Assembly: GCF_900094585.1 (NCBI RefSeq)
Contig: NZ_FMAG01000002.1
Span: 760,007-824,006 of the forward strand
From: Martinezella multihospitum
GTDB taxonomy: Bacteria > Pseudomonadota > Alphaproteobacteria > Rhizobiales > Rhizobiaceae
Direction of reading: 5' to 3'
Length of the DNA stretch: 64,000 nt
Both the position numbers and the translations under genes were made by a program. The notes beneath the pieces are model-generated. The model was given only the letters and a program-made list of their open reading frames with translations, made no database searches and was not told the origin of the DNA. This document shows positions 8,894 through 17,031 of the stretch, piece by piece; within the stretch, counting starts at the first letter, position 1; the number at the start of each line of letters is the position of its first letter.

Positions 8894-9736
8894 TTAGGCG
8901 GCATCCTTCGGGAAATCAGTCGAGACGGCCAGTTCGCGCCAGTCGGCCAACTCCTTGGCGACATACTCGTTCTTGGTCTCGATCGCGCCGACCGTATCGG
9001 AGCCGAAGGGCATGCGCAGCGGTGGGTTGGCCGAACGTGCAAGCGTGATCATCGACTTTGCAAGCCGTGCGGGATCGCCGGGCTGGCCGTGATTATGGCC
9101 GGCCGCGAAATCGCGCATGGCGCCAGCCGGCGTGTCGTTGTAGTCGGCAATCGAGCTCGAGCTGACGGCGAGCGAGCTTTCGTCGAGGAAGTCGGTCCGG
9201 AAGAAACCGGGTTCGACGACGGTAACCTTGATGCCGAGCGGCTGCAGTTCCGCAGCCATCGCCTCGGACAGGCCTTCGACAGCGAATTTCGTCGAGCAAT
9301 AGACGCCCCAGCCGGCAAAGCTCTGGTAACCGCCGACCGAGGACATGTTGATCACATGGCCCGAGCGCTGCCGGCGCATGTGCGGCAGGATGGCGCGCGT
9401 CACCTTCAGCAGGCCGAAGACGTTGGTGGCGTAGAGCTTCTCGATCTCCTCGGCGGTCGCTTCTTCCACGGCGCCGAGCAGCCCGTAGCCGGCATTGTTG
9501 ACAAGGATATCGATCCTTCCGAAGCGCTTGACGGCTGCTGCTGCTGCTTCATGGGCCTGCATCTCGTTCGAGACGTCCAGTGCGACCGGCAGGAGGTTCG
9601 GATGATTGCCGAACTTCTCCGCCAGGCCGGCGGGATTGCGGGCCGTGGCGACGACGGCGTCGCCGGCAGTCAAAGCTTCCTGAGCGATAAGGGCACCGAA
9701 GCCGCGGGATGCTCCTGTAATGAACCAAACACGCAT
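8894..9736 (-). CDS. SDR family oxidoreductase
   Basis: A 280-residue classical short-chain dehydrogenase. It has TGASRGFG (residues 7-14) for NAD(P) binding, NNAG at 80-83, catalytic Ser133 in NMSSVGG, and Tyr146-x3-Lys150 in YCSTK. The frame extends to 9808, but the ATG at 9736 gives the family start MRVWFITGAS and has an AAGGAG Shine-Dalgarno. It is divergent from a LysR gene whose operator-like repeats lie 76-120 bp upstream, so it is the likely LysR target. The substrate is unknown. Confidence 0.92.
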   Translation of the reverse strand: MRVWFITGASRGFGALIAQEALTAGDAVVATARNPAGLAEKFGNHPNLLPVALDVSNEMQAHEAAAAAVKRFGRIDILVNNAGYGLLGAVEEATAEEIEKLYATNVFGLLKVTRAILPHMRRQRSGHVINMSSVGGYQSFAGWGVYCSTKFAVEGLSEAMAAELQPLGIKVTVVEPGFFRTDFLDESSLAVSSSSIADYNDTPAGAMRDFAAGHNHGQPGDPARLAKSMITLARSANPPLRMPFGSDTVGAIETKNEYVAKELADWRELAVSTDFPKDAA

Positions 9737-9811
9737 GACTTTCTCCTTCGTGAGTTTGCGATTCCGTGGGTGGAATTCGCTTGCAGGAGAAAGGTAGCTT
9801 GATGACATCGT

Positions 9812-9856
9812 TGAGATAATCTACTTTGTTCTCCATGAAGCGCTGAGAAAATCTCA
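9812..9856. promoter_or_regulatory. Tandem LysR-type operator candidates
   Basis: Two similar 13-bp sites of the T-N11-A type lie between the SDR and LysR genes: TGAGATAATCTAC at 9812-9824 and TGAGAAAATCTCA at 9844-9856. The second is a perfect dyad. Their centres are 32 bp apart, three helical turns, on the same face. The second ends 3 bp before the LysR ATG, which fits autorepression, while the first is upstream of the SDR gene. Binding is inferred from pattern and position. Confidence 0.6.
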
Positions 9857-9859
9857 TCA

Positions 9860-10762
9860 ATGCGACGCATCCGTTCGACCGACCTGGCAATCTTTCTCAC
9901 GATCGCTGAGCATCGCAGCTTCCGCAAGGCAGCGGTGGAGCTCGGCGTGACGCCCTCCGCGCTCAGCCATTCGCTGCGCGCGATCGAAGAGAGGTTGGAT
10001 TTGCGGCTGGTCAATCGGACCACGCGCGGCGTCGGCTTGACGGAGGCCGGCGAGCGCCTGTTCGACCGCATCCGTCCGGCTTTCCTCGATATCGACGATG
10101 CCCTCGAGGATCTCGATAAATTCCGCGGCCAGCCCTACGGCAAGCTCCGCATCAACACGCCGCGCCCCGCCGCCAAGATGGTGCTGCTGCCGATCGTGTC
10201 GCGGTTCCTGCAGGCTTACCCCGCCATCGAAGTGGAAATCGTGGTGGACGATGCGCTCGTGGATACGGTCTCTGCCGGTTTCGACGCCGGCATACGCTTC
10301 GGCGAGAGTATCGCTGCCGATATGATCGCGGTTGCCATCGGTCCCCGTCAGCGGACAGCGATCGTCGGCTCGCCCGAGCATTTTCAGCGTTTCCCCAAAC
10401 CGGTCACACCCCACGATCTCAAGGATCACCCCTGCATCCGCTACCGTTTCGCGAGCGGCACCTATTATCGCTGGGAGTTCGAACGCGGGGGTGTCGAGCT
10501 GGAGATCGACGTGCAGGGGCCGCTGACGCTCGGCGATCTCGATATCATGCTCGATGCAGCCATCGATGGCTCCGGTCTTGCCTTCCTGTTCGAGGACCAC
10601 GCATTGCCGGCTTTGCGGGATGGCCGGCTGATCCGTGTGCTGGAGGACTGGTGCCCCTATTATCCCGGCTTCTTCCTCTATTATCCGAGCCGCCGGCAAC
10701 TGCCGACGGCTTTGCGCGCCTTCGTCGATTTCGTGAAGGCCGGCGCTGCTCGCCAGAGATGA
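9860..10762 (+). CDS. LysR family transcriptional regulator
   Basis: A 300-residue LysR regulator. The N-terminal winged helix-turn-helix is residues 1-60 (AIFLTIAEHRSFRKAAVELGVTPSALSHSLRAIEERL), followed by the linker helix and the two-lobed effector-binding domain. The family is most like the group that controls a divergent SDR or NAD(P)-dependent enzyme. The ATG at 9860 lacks a strong Shine-Dalgarno and abuts an operator-like dyad at 9844-9856. The effector is unknown. Confidence 0.95.
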   Translation: MRRIRSTDLAIFLTIAEHRSFRKAAVELGVTPSALSHSLRAIEERLDLRLVNRTTRGVGLTEAGERLFDRIRPAFLDIDDALEDLDKFRGQPYGKLRINTPRPAAKMVLLPIVSRFLQAYPAIEVEIVVDDALVDTVSAGFDAGIRFGESIAADMIAVAIGPRQRTAIVGSPEHFQRFPKPVTPHDLKDHPCIRYRFASGTYYRWEFERGGVELEIDVQGPLTLGDLDIMLDAAIDGSGLAFLFEDHALPALRDGRLIRVLEDWCPYYPGFFLYYPSRRQLPTALRAFVDFVKAGAARQR

Positions 10763-10773
10763 GCCGGAACGCG

Positions 10774-11367
10774 TCAGACCTGCGGCTTCATCGCCGGAAA
10801 ATTGGGGAAATGCTTCTCGAACTTGTGTGCCCAGTCCGTCAATCCCGTATAGTCAGCTTCCCATTGCCCTTCAAAGCGGAGCTGCAGATAGCCGACAAGG
10901 GAGGCCAGTGCGAAATGGCCCGCGTGCAGCTTCTTGCCGATCTTGGGCGGTTCGGCGTCGAGATGGGTGAGCGCGCGGCTGACCTTCGTCCACTGCCGGT
11001 CGATCCAGGGCTGATGCTGCTTCTCGGGCTCGCGAAGGCGGCGCTCGTAGACGATTGACAGCAGGCACTCGTTGGTGCCGTCGATCAGCGCTTCCAGAAC
11101 CTCGATTTCGGTGCGCTTGCCCTTCTTCGAAGGATAGAGCCCGCCTTCCTGCCGGTCGAAATAATGCATGATGGCGCGGCTGTCGAAAATCGCTTCGCCG
11201 TCGCCGGTCAGCAATGTCGGGATCTTGCCGAGAGGATTGTTGTCGATCAACAGCGTCGGCCCGGCATTCGTGTCGACATGGATTTCCTCGAGCTTGATGC
11301 CGAGATGGCGTGCCGCCATACGCACCTTGCTGGAAAAGGGGGAGGTGGACGAGCAAAGAAGTCTCAT
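10774..11367 (-). CDS. Glutathione S-transferase family protein
   Basis: A 197-residue GST-fold protein. The thioredoxin-like N-terminal domain starts at MRLLCSSTSPFSSKVRMAARHLG, with Ser residues at the usual glutathione-activating position. NPLGKIPTLLTGDGEAIFDS holds the cis-proline and the Asp-Ser glutathione site. An all-alpha domain follows. The frame continues upstream to 11667, but the ATG at 11367 gives the family start. It lies 29 bp downstream of rlmJ on the same strand and may be co-transcribed. It converges on the LysR gene with an 11-bp gap. Confidence 0.92.
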   Translation of the reverse strand: MRLLCSSTSPFSSKVRMAARHLGIKLEEIHVDTNAGPTLLIDNNPLGKIPTLLTGDGEAIFDSRAIMHYFDRQEGGLYPSKKGKRTEIEVLEALIDGTNECLLSIVYERRLREPEKQHQPWIDRQWTKVSRALTHLDAEPPKIGKKLHAGHFALASLVGYLQLRFEGQWEADYTGLTDWAHKFEKHFPNFPAMKPQV

Positions 11368-11396
11368 GAAATCACCTGTAGGTATGTGGAGTAAAT

Positions 11397-12248
11397 TCAA
11401 TGCTCGCCGCGCAGCCAGAAGGCGCGCTGCGAGGCGAAGCGATCCTGCGCCAGCATATCCTTCAACGCTGGCAGCAGTGCATGCAACTCGTCCTTCAGCG
11501 TGAAGGGCGGATTGACGATGATGAGGCCGGAGCCGGTAAGTCCGGTAAAGCCGCGATCGCTTTTGACGATCAGCTCGGCGCAAAGCATCTTCGGAATTTC
11601 GAGCGCCTGCAGCGCCTCGTGAAACGGCTTGATCGGCGCATCCTTCTTGATCGGATACCAGAGGCAATAGGTGCCGCCCGGAAAACGTCGCCAGGCCTTC
11701 GCCAGCCCGTCGATCAGCCGCTCATATTCGCCTTCCTCTTCGAAAGGCGGGTCGACAAGCACGATGCCGCGCTTCTCCTTCGGCGGCAGATGCGCGCCGA
11801 GTGCCAGCCAGCCATCCAGCTCGGTGATGCGGGCATGATGATCGCCTTCGAACAGCCGGTGCAGCCGCTGAAAATCGTCCGGGTGCAGCTCCATTGCCGA
11901 AAGCCGGTCCTGCGGGCGAAACAGCATGCGGGCGAGCTTCGGCGAGCCGGGATAGAGCCTGACGCCGCCTTCGGGGTTCAGCTCGCGGATGGCCGTAAGA
12001 TAGGGCTCCAGCAGATCGGCGACCTGCGGCACGAGTTCGGCCTCCAGCACCCTGCCGATGCCATCGCGCCACTCGCCGGTCTTCTGCGCTTCTTCGGATG
12101 AGAGGTCATAAAGCCCGATACCTGCATGCGTGTCGAGAACGCGGAATGCCTTGTCCTTGTTCTGCATGTAACGGACGAGACGCGCGAGAACAGCGTGTTT
12201 CAAGACATCGGCAAAATTGCCCGCGTGGTAGATATGCCGATAGTTCAT
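11397..12248 (-). CDS. rlmJ: 23S rRNA (adenine2030-N6)-methyltransferase
   Basis: A 283-residue protein that uses S-adenosylmethionine to methylate A2030 of 23S rRNA. The start MNYRHIYHAGNFADVLKHAVL is the RlmJ family signature. LDTHAGIGLYDL is the SAM-binding motif, and VLVDPPFEEEGEY contains the DPPF catalytic tetrapeptide of N6-adenine methyltransferases. An in-frame upstream start at 12266 is less likely. It is divergent from the molybdenum oxidoreductase gene across 81 bp. Confidence 0.96.
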   Translation of the reverse strand: MNYRHIYHAGNFADVLKHAVLARLVRYMQNKDKAFRVLDTHAGIGLYDLSSEEAQKTGEWRDGIGRVLEAELVPQVADLLEPYLTAIRELNPEGGVRLYPGSPKLARMLFRPQDRLSAMELHPDDFQRLHRLFEGDHHARITELDGWLALGAHLPPKEKRGIVLVDPPFEEEGEYERLIDGLAKAWRRFPGGTYCLWYPIKKDAPIKPFHEALQALEIPKMLCAELIVKSDRGFTGLTGSGLIIVNPPFTLKDELHALLPALKDMLAQDRFASQRAFWLRGEH

Positions 12249-12329
12249 TGTCGGTGAAGTCCGCATGAATTGTTGAGATGAGCCGGATTATTGCTAGTGG
12301 CCGGGCATCGCTTGAAATATACAAACATC

Positions 12330-14453
12330 ATGAACATTGCGACCCCCATCCAAGCCAAATCGCGTGTCGGCCACACGGCCTGTCCGCATGACTGTCCCTC
12401 CACCTGCGCGCTGGAGGTCGATCTGACTGAAGACGGCAGAATCGGCCGGGTTCGTGGAGCCAATGATCATCCCTACACCTCGGGCGTCATCTGCGCCAAG
12501 GTCGCGCGCTATGCCGAGCGGCTCTATCATCCTGATCGTCTGATGAAGCCTCTGCGCCGCGCCGGTGCCAAGGGCGAGGGGCGCTGGCAGGAGATTTCGT
12601 GGGACGACGCGCTGGACGAAATTGCCGAAGCCTTCGTCAAGGCGGAAGCGAAGGACGGCAGCGAGGCGATCTGGCCTTATTTCTACGCCGGCACGATGGG
12701 CTGGGTACAGCGCGATTCCATCGAGCGCCTGCGCCATGCCAAGCGCTATTCCGGCTTCTTCTCGTCGATCTGCACCAATCCCGCCTGGACCGGCTTTACG
12801 ATGGCGACCGGCGTGCTGCGTGGTCCCGATCCGCGCGAGATGGGCCGCACGGATTGCGTCGTCATCTGGGGCACCAATGCGGTTGCCACTCAGGTCAACG
12901 TGATGACCCACGCGATCAAGTCCCGCAAGGAACGCGGCGCCAAGATTGTCGTCGTCGACATCTACGATAACCCGACGATGAAGCAGGCCGATCTGGCGCT
13001 GATCGTCAAGCCGGGCACCGATGCGGCCCTTGCCTGCGCCGTCATGCACATTGCCTTCCGCGACGGCTATGCCGACCGGGCCTACATGGCAAAATATGCC
13101 GACGATCCCGCCGGCCTCGAAGAGCACCTGAAATCGAAGACCCCGGCATGGGCAGCCGCTATCACCGGCCTCTCGGTCGATGAGATAGAAGCCTTCGCCA
13201 AGCTCGTGGGAACGACGAAGAAGACCTACTTCCGCCTCGGCTACGGCTTTACCCGCCAGCGCAACGGCGCGATCGCCATGCATGCGGCGGCCTCGATCGC
13301 GACCGTCCTCGGCTCTTGGCAGTATGAAGGCGGCGGCGCCTTTCATTCGAACAGCGATATCTTTCGCATGGACGCGAGCGAACTCACCGGCCGCGCCATG
13401 AAGGATATGGATATCCGCATGATCGATCAGTCGCAGATCGGCCGCGCCTTGACCGGCGATGCCGTGGCGCTGCGCCATCGCGGCCCGGTCACCGCCATGC
13501 TGATCCAGAACACCAATCCGGTGAATATCGCGCCGGAGCAGCGACTGGTGAAGCGTGGCTTTGCCCGCTCCGACCTCTTCGTCGCCGTGCACGAGCAGTT
13601 CATGACCGATACGGCCGACATGGCCGATATCGTCATCCCCGCCACAATGTTCGTCGAGCATGACGATATCTACCGCGCCGGCGGCCAGAACCACATCCTT
13701 CTCGGCCCGAAGCTTGTGGAGCCGCCACCGACGGTGCGCAGCAATCTTTTCGTGATCGAGGAGTTGGCCAAACGCCTCGGCGTGGCGGATCGCCCGGGCT
13801 TCGGTTTTACCGCCCGCGAGATGATCGACAGGGTTCTGTCGAGGAGCGGCCTGCCGGATTACGATTATTTCCTCGAGCACAAATGGTTCGATCGCCAGCC
13901 GGATTTCGACGATGCCCACTTCGTCAAGGGCTTTGCCCATCCCGACGGCAAGTTCCGCTTCCGCCCGGATTGGGTCAACCAGCCGGCGCCGAACCGCCCG
14001 CCGGCGGCTGTTGGCCTGCTCGGCCCCCATGTCGAACTGCCGGAATTCCCGGATCAGGTCGATGTCATCGAAGTGGCCGATCCCGAGCACCCGTTCCGGC
14101 TTGCAACCTCTCCATCGCGCAACTTCTTGAATTCGAGCTTTGCAGAAACGAAGACGTCGCGGCAGAAGGAAGGCCGCCCGGAGGTAATGATCAATCCGGC
14201 AGATGCCGAGCGGCTTGAGGTCGCTCAAGGCGAACTGATCCGCATCGGCAACGCGCGCGGCGATATCCGCCTCCACGCCCGCGTGACGACGGAAGTGAAG
14301 CCGGGCGTGCTGATTGCCGAAGGTCTGTGGCCGAACAAGGCCCATGTCGACGGCGAGGGTATCAATGTGCTCACCGGCGCCGATCCGGTCGCGCCCTATG
14401 GCGGCGCGGCTGTCCATGACAACAAGGTATGGCTCCGCAAGGATGTGGCATGA
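12330..14453 (+). CDS. Molybdopterin-dependent oxidoreductase (BisC/Phs-like)
   Basis: A 707-residue member of the DMSO-reductase superfamily with bis-MGD cofactor. The N-terminus binds a 4Fe-4S cluster through Cys18-x3-Cys22-x3-Cys26 and Cys55. Domains II-III follow (YFYAGTMGWVQRD..., VIWGTNAVATQVNVM), and the C-terminal barrel contains HARVTTEVKPGVLIAEG. There is no Tat signal, so it is cytoplasmic. The electron partner is not encoded nearby. Its stop overlaps the Nudix start as ATGA. The substrate is unknown; the family includes formate-dehydrogenase-like and polysulfide-reductase-like enzymes. The MoaD/MoaE genes that serve its cofactor are in the same window. Confidence 0.93.
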   Translation: MNIATPIQAKSRVGHTACPHDCPSTCALEVDLTEDGRIGRVRGANDHPYTSGVICAKVARYAERLYHPDRLMKPLRRAGAKGEGRWQEISWDDALDEIAEAFVKAEAKDGSEAIWPYFYAGTMGWVQRDSIERLRHAKRYSGFFSSICTNPAWTGFTMATGVLRGPDPREMGRTDCVVIWGTNAVATQVNVMTHAIKSRKERGAKIVVVDIYDNPTMKQADLALIVKPGTDAALACAVMHIAFRDGYADRAYMAKYADDPAGLEEHLKSKTPAWAAAITGLSVDEIEAFAKLVGTTKKTYFRLGYGFTRQRNGAIAMHAAASIATVLGSWQYEGGGAFHSNSDIFRMDASELTGRAMKDMDIRMIDQSQIGRALTGDAVALRHRGPVTAMLIQNTNPVNIAPEQRLVKRGFARSDLFVAVHEQFMTDTADMADIVIPATMFVEHDDIYRAGGQNHILLGPKLVEPPPTVRSNLFVIEELAKRLGVADRPGFGFTAREMIDRVLSRSGLPDYDYFLEHKWFDRQPDFDDAHFVKGFAHPDGKFRFRPDWVNQPAPNRPPAAVGLLGPHVELPEFPDQVDVIEVADPEHPFRLATSPSRNFLNSSFAETKTSRQKEGRPEVMINPADAERLEVAQGELIRIGNARGDIRLHARVTTEVKPGVLIAEGLWPNKAHVDGEGINVLTGADPVAPYGGAAVHDNKVWLRKDVA

Positions 14454-15043
14454 CTAAATTCGAAAAGGCGAAGGCCGAAATCGTCAGTGAAAAGACGCTG
14501 GCGGACCAATGGACGCGGCTCAGCACCTTTGAGGTCGACTACACGGATTCGCAGGGCGAAAAGCATCGCCTGAAGCGCGAAGTCTATCATCGCACGCCTG
14601 CTGCCTGCATCCTGCTCTACGATCCCAAACGCGAAACGGTCGTGCTCGTCCGGCAATTTCGCCTGCCGGCGCAGCTTGTCGGTGAGCCGGCCTGGATGAT
14701 CGAAGTGCCCGCCGGCCTGCTCGACGGTGACGATCCGGAAGCCGCAATCCGTCGGGAAGCCATGGAAGAGACCGGCTTTCGCGTGCGCGACGCGCGCTTT
14801 CTCTTCAAGTCGATGACGTCGCCTGGTTCCTCGACCGAAGTCATTCATTTCTTCGCCGCTGTCATCGATACGTCCGACCGGGTTGCCGATGGCGGCGGGC
14901 TCGCGGAAGAACATGAGGACATCGAGGTCCTGGAGGTTCGGCTCTCCGATGCGATGGCAATGATTGAAAGGGGCGATATCTACGACGCCAAGACGATCAT
15001 GCTGCTGCAATGGGCGGTCTTGAACGTCGCCAGTCTGAAATAG
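14450..15043 (+). CDS. Nudix hydrolase, NudK/ADP-ribose pyrophosphatase type
   Basis: A 197-residue Nudix enzyme likely to cleave a nucleoside diphosphate sugar such as GDP-mannose or ADP-ribose. The Nudix helix is AGLLDGDDPEAAIRREAMEETGF, containing REAMEETG. Upstream VRQFRLPAQL and EVPAGLLD match the YffH/AdpP subgroup. The ATG at 14450 overlaps the molybdoenzyme stop (ATGA), so the two are translationally coupled. A perfect 28-bp palindrome lies 80 bp downstream. The exact substrate is not resolved. Confidence 0.9.
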   Translation: MTKFEKAKAEIVSEKTLADQWTRLSTFEVDYTDSQGEKHRLKREVYHRTPAACILLYDPKRETVVLVRQFRLPAQLVGEPAWMIEVPAGLLDGDDPEAAIRREAMEETGFRVRDARFLFKSMTSPGSSTEVIHFFAAVIDTSDRVADGGGLAEEHEDIEVLEVRLSDAMAMIERGDIYDAKTIMLLQWAVLNVASLK

Positions 15044-15122
15044 GCGACCGAATGAGGAGCGGAGGTAAAACTCCGCGCCACGTTCATCACATTGTCACGA
15101 ATCGAGCTTACCGGGGCGTGCT

Positions 15123-15150
15123 GGCCGGAAACATTCGAATGTTTCCGGCC
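15123..15150. repeat. Perfect 28-bp palindrome between the Nudix and phnM genes
   Basis: Positions 15123-15136 (GGCCGGAAACATTC) are exactly complementary to 15137-15150, with no loop and a TTCGAA centre. It begins 80 bp after the Nudix stop and ends 36 bp before the phnM ATG. It has no T run on either side, so it is not an ordinary terminator. It could be a regulator-binding dyad or an RNA hairpin in the phnM leader. Confidence 0.75.
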
Positions 15151-15186
15151 TCCTTCGATGATAGACGCTGTTTCAGGAGAAAGCCG

Positions 15187-16356
15187 ATGTGGCTCAGCAA
15201 TTTCACGCTCGTTCTTCCCAATGAAGTCGTCGAGAGAGGCGCGGTGCGCATCGAGGACGGCGTGATTGCCGAAATCCGCTCGGAACCCGTCGAGCAGCCG
15301 ACGTTTGACGGCGGCGGCCGTTTGCTGATGCCAGGCTTCGTCGATCTGCACTGTGACATGGTGGAGCGCGAGATCGCGCCGCGGCCCAATGCCATGATGC
15401 CGATCGATTTCGGCATTCACGAGCTGGACAAGAAACTGGCGGCGGCGGGTGTTACCACCGCCTTTGCCGCGCTCTCCTTTGCGACCGAAAGCGTCTACGG
15501 TCACGTCCGCTCGCTCGAAACCACCTCGGCTGTGATCCGCGGCATAGGCAGCCTGCGCAACGAGCTGCTGATCGATCATCGCGTTCATGCGCGCTACGAA
15601 ATCACCAATCTCGGTGCTGCTCCGACCCTGGAACGGCTGCTGGAAGAAGGCTCCGTCGACATGGTGTCCCTGACGGACCACACGCCGGGGCAGGGGCAGT
15701 ATAACGACATCGAAAGCTACATCCGCAGCATGTCTGAGCGCCGCTCCATGTCACGCGAAGCGGCCGAGGAAGTCGTGGCAAAGCGCATCGCGCAGCGCCA
15801 GGACCCGGAGATCGAACGCAAGCTGCATGACGTGGTCGAGCTTTCGCTGAAGCACAAGCTGTCGCTGGCCTCGCATGATGACGACAGCGCCGAGAAGGTG
15901 GCAGCGATGCACGATCTTGGCGTGACGATCAGCGAGTTTCCGGTGACTGGACCGGCCGCCGAAGAAGCCTGCCGCCGTGGTCTCTGGACCTTGATGGGCG
16001 CGCCGAACGCGCTGCGCGGCCAGTCGATGTCCGGTAATCTCAGCGCCCTCGATGCGGCCCGCTCGGGCCTGCTCGGCATCATCGCCGCCGATTATCACCC
16101 GGCTGCCTTCGTCCCGGCGATCTTCAAGATTGCCGATGTGGTTGCCGGCGGTCTGCCGGCGGCGGTTGCGACGGCAACGTCCAATGCCGCCCGTTCGGCC
16201 GGTCTGATGGATCGCGGCGAGATCGCCGTCGGCCAGCTTGCGGATCTGGTCGCGGTCGAGCCTGGCTCGGTTCATCGCATCCGTGCGACCTTCCGCGGCG
16301 GCCGCATCGTCTATAGCGACGGCACGCTGCACCCGCTGATGGCGATGGCTGCCTGA
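15187..16356 (+). CDS. phnM: PhnM-like metal-dependent hydrolase (orphan)
   Basis: A 389-residue amidohydrolase-fold protein. PhnM normally hydrolyses alpha-D-ribose 1-methylphosphonate 5-triphosphate to the 5-phosphate and pyrophosphate in the C-P lyase pathway. It has the metal-binding His55-x-Asp57 in GFVDLHCDMVERE. RPNAMMPID after it parallels the TPRP segment of PhnM, and SLTDHTPGQGQ and SLASHDDDS are further family segments. The start follows AGGAG and gives MWLSNFTLVLPNEVV. No other phn gene is nearby. It converges on purN with a 3-bp gap. The family is firm; an activity in phosphonate use is inferred. Confidence 0.88.
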   Translation: MWLSNFTLVLPNEVVERGAVRIEDGVIAEIRSEPVEQPTFDGGGRLLMPGFVDLHCDMVEREIAPRPNAMMPIDFGIHELDKKLAAAGVTTAFAALSFATESVYGHVRSLETTSAVIRGIGSLRNELLIDHRVHARYEITNLGAAPTLERLLEEGSVDMVSLTDHTPGQGQYNDIESYIRSMSERRSMSREAAEEVVAKRIAQRQDPEIERKLHDVVELSLKHKLSLASHDDDSAEKVAAMHDLGVTISEFPVTGPAAEEACRRGLWTLMGAPNALRGQSMSGNLSALDAARSGLLGIIAADYHPAAFVPAIFKIADVVAGGLPAAVATATSNAARSAGLMDRGEIAVGQLADLVAVEPGSVHRIRATFRGGRIVYSDGTLHPLMAMAA

Positions 16357-16359
16357 AGA

Positions 16360-17031
16360 TTAGTTTGCGTCACCGATCAGTGATACGATCTGCCGCTCGG
16401 GTGCGGCAGATACTTCGGCAAGGCTCACGGCCTTGCCATTTTCCATCCTGACCTTGCCTTCCGCCAGTAGTCGCAGCGATTGCGGATAGATTTGGTGCTC
16501 GACCGTCAGCACGCGGGCAGCAAGGCTGTCGGCCGTATCGTCGCTGAGCACGGGCACGGCCGCCTGGCCGACAACAGGACCTTCGTCCATGCCTTCGGTG
16601 ACGAAATGTACGGTGCAGCCGGCAATGCGCATGCCGGCGTCGATCGCGCGTTGATGCGTGTGCAGGCCGGGGAAAAGCGGCAGCAGTGACGGATGGATAT
16701 TGATGATCCGCCCTTCGTAAGCCTGGATGAAGCGGCCGGAGAGCAGCCGCATGTAGCCGGCAAGGCAGATGATATCGGGGGAGAGGGCTTCCAGCTGCGA
16801 AAGGATCGCCTCTTCATGGGCTTCTTTGCCGGCAAATTCCTTGCGCACGAAAGCGAAGGTCGCAATGCCTTCCGCTGCAGCCTTTGCCAGCCCACCCGCA
16901 TCCGCCTTGTCGGAAATGACGCCGACGATCTCGGCCGGATAGTCGGCCGCTTTCGTGGCCTTCAGAAGAGCCAGCATGTTGGAGCCGCCGCCCGAGATAA
17001 AGACGACGACGCGTTTGCGCGGCGTGGTCAT
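16360..17031 (-). CDS. purN: Phosphoribosylglycinamide formyltransferase
   Basis: A 223-residue enzyme that transfers a formyl group from 10-formyl-THF to GAR in purine synthesis. The N-terminus [10 protein letters not shown] binds the phosphoribosyl part. [10 protein letters not shown] holds the catalytic Asn and His, and [11 protein letters not shown] holds the catalytic Asp. Its start overlaps the purM stop by 4 bp (17028-17031), so translation is coupled. Confidence 0.98.
   Translation of the reverse strand: MTTPRKRVVVFISGGGSNMLALLKATKAADYPAEIVGVISDKADAGGLAKAAAEGIATFAFVRKEFAGKEAHEEAILSQLEALSPDIICLAGYMRLLSGRFIQAYEGRIINIHPSLLPLFPGLHTHQRAIDAGMRIAGCTVHFVTEGMDEGPVVGQAAVPVLSDDTADSLAARVLTVEHQIYPQSLRLLAEGKVRMENGKAVSLAEVSAAPERQIVSLIGDAN

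Noticed and set aside
12294..14417. A long open frame antisense to the molybdenum oxidoreductase gene, with similar long antisense frames under ppk (20224-22269) and parC (35674-37440)
   Set aside because: High GC with strong third-position bias opens the mirror frame. The translations are low-complexity and match no family, while the sense proteins are unmistakable.
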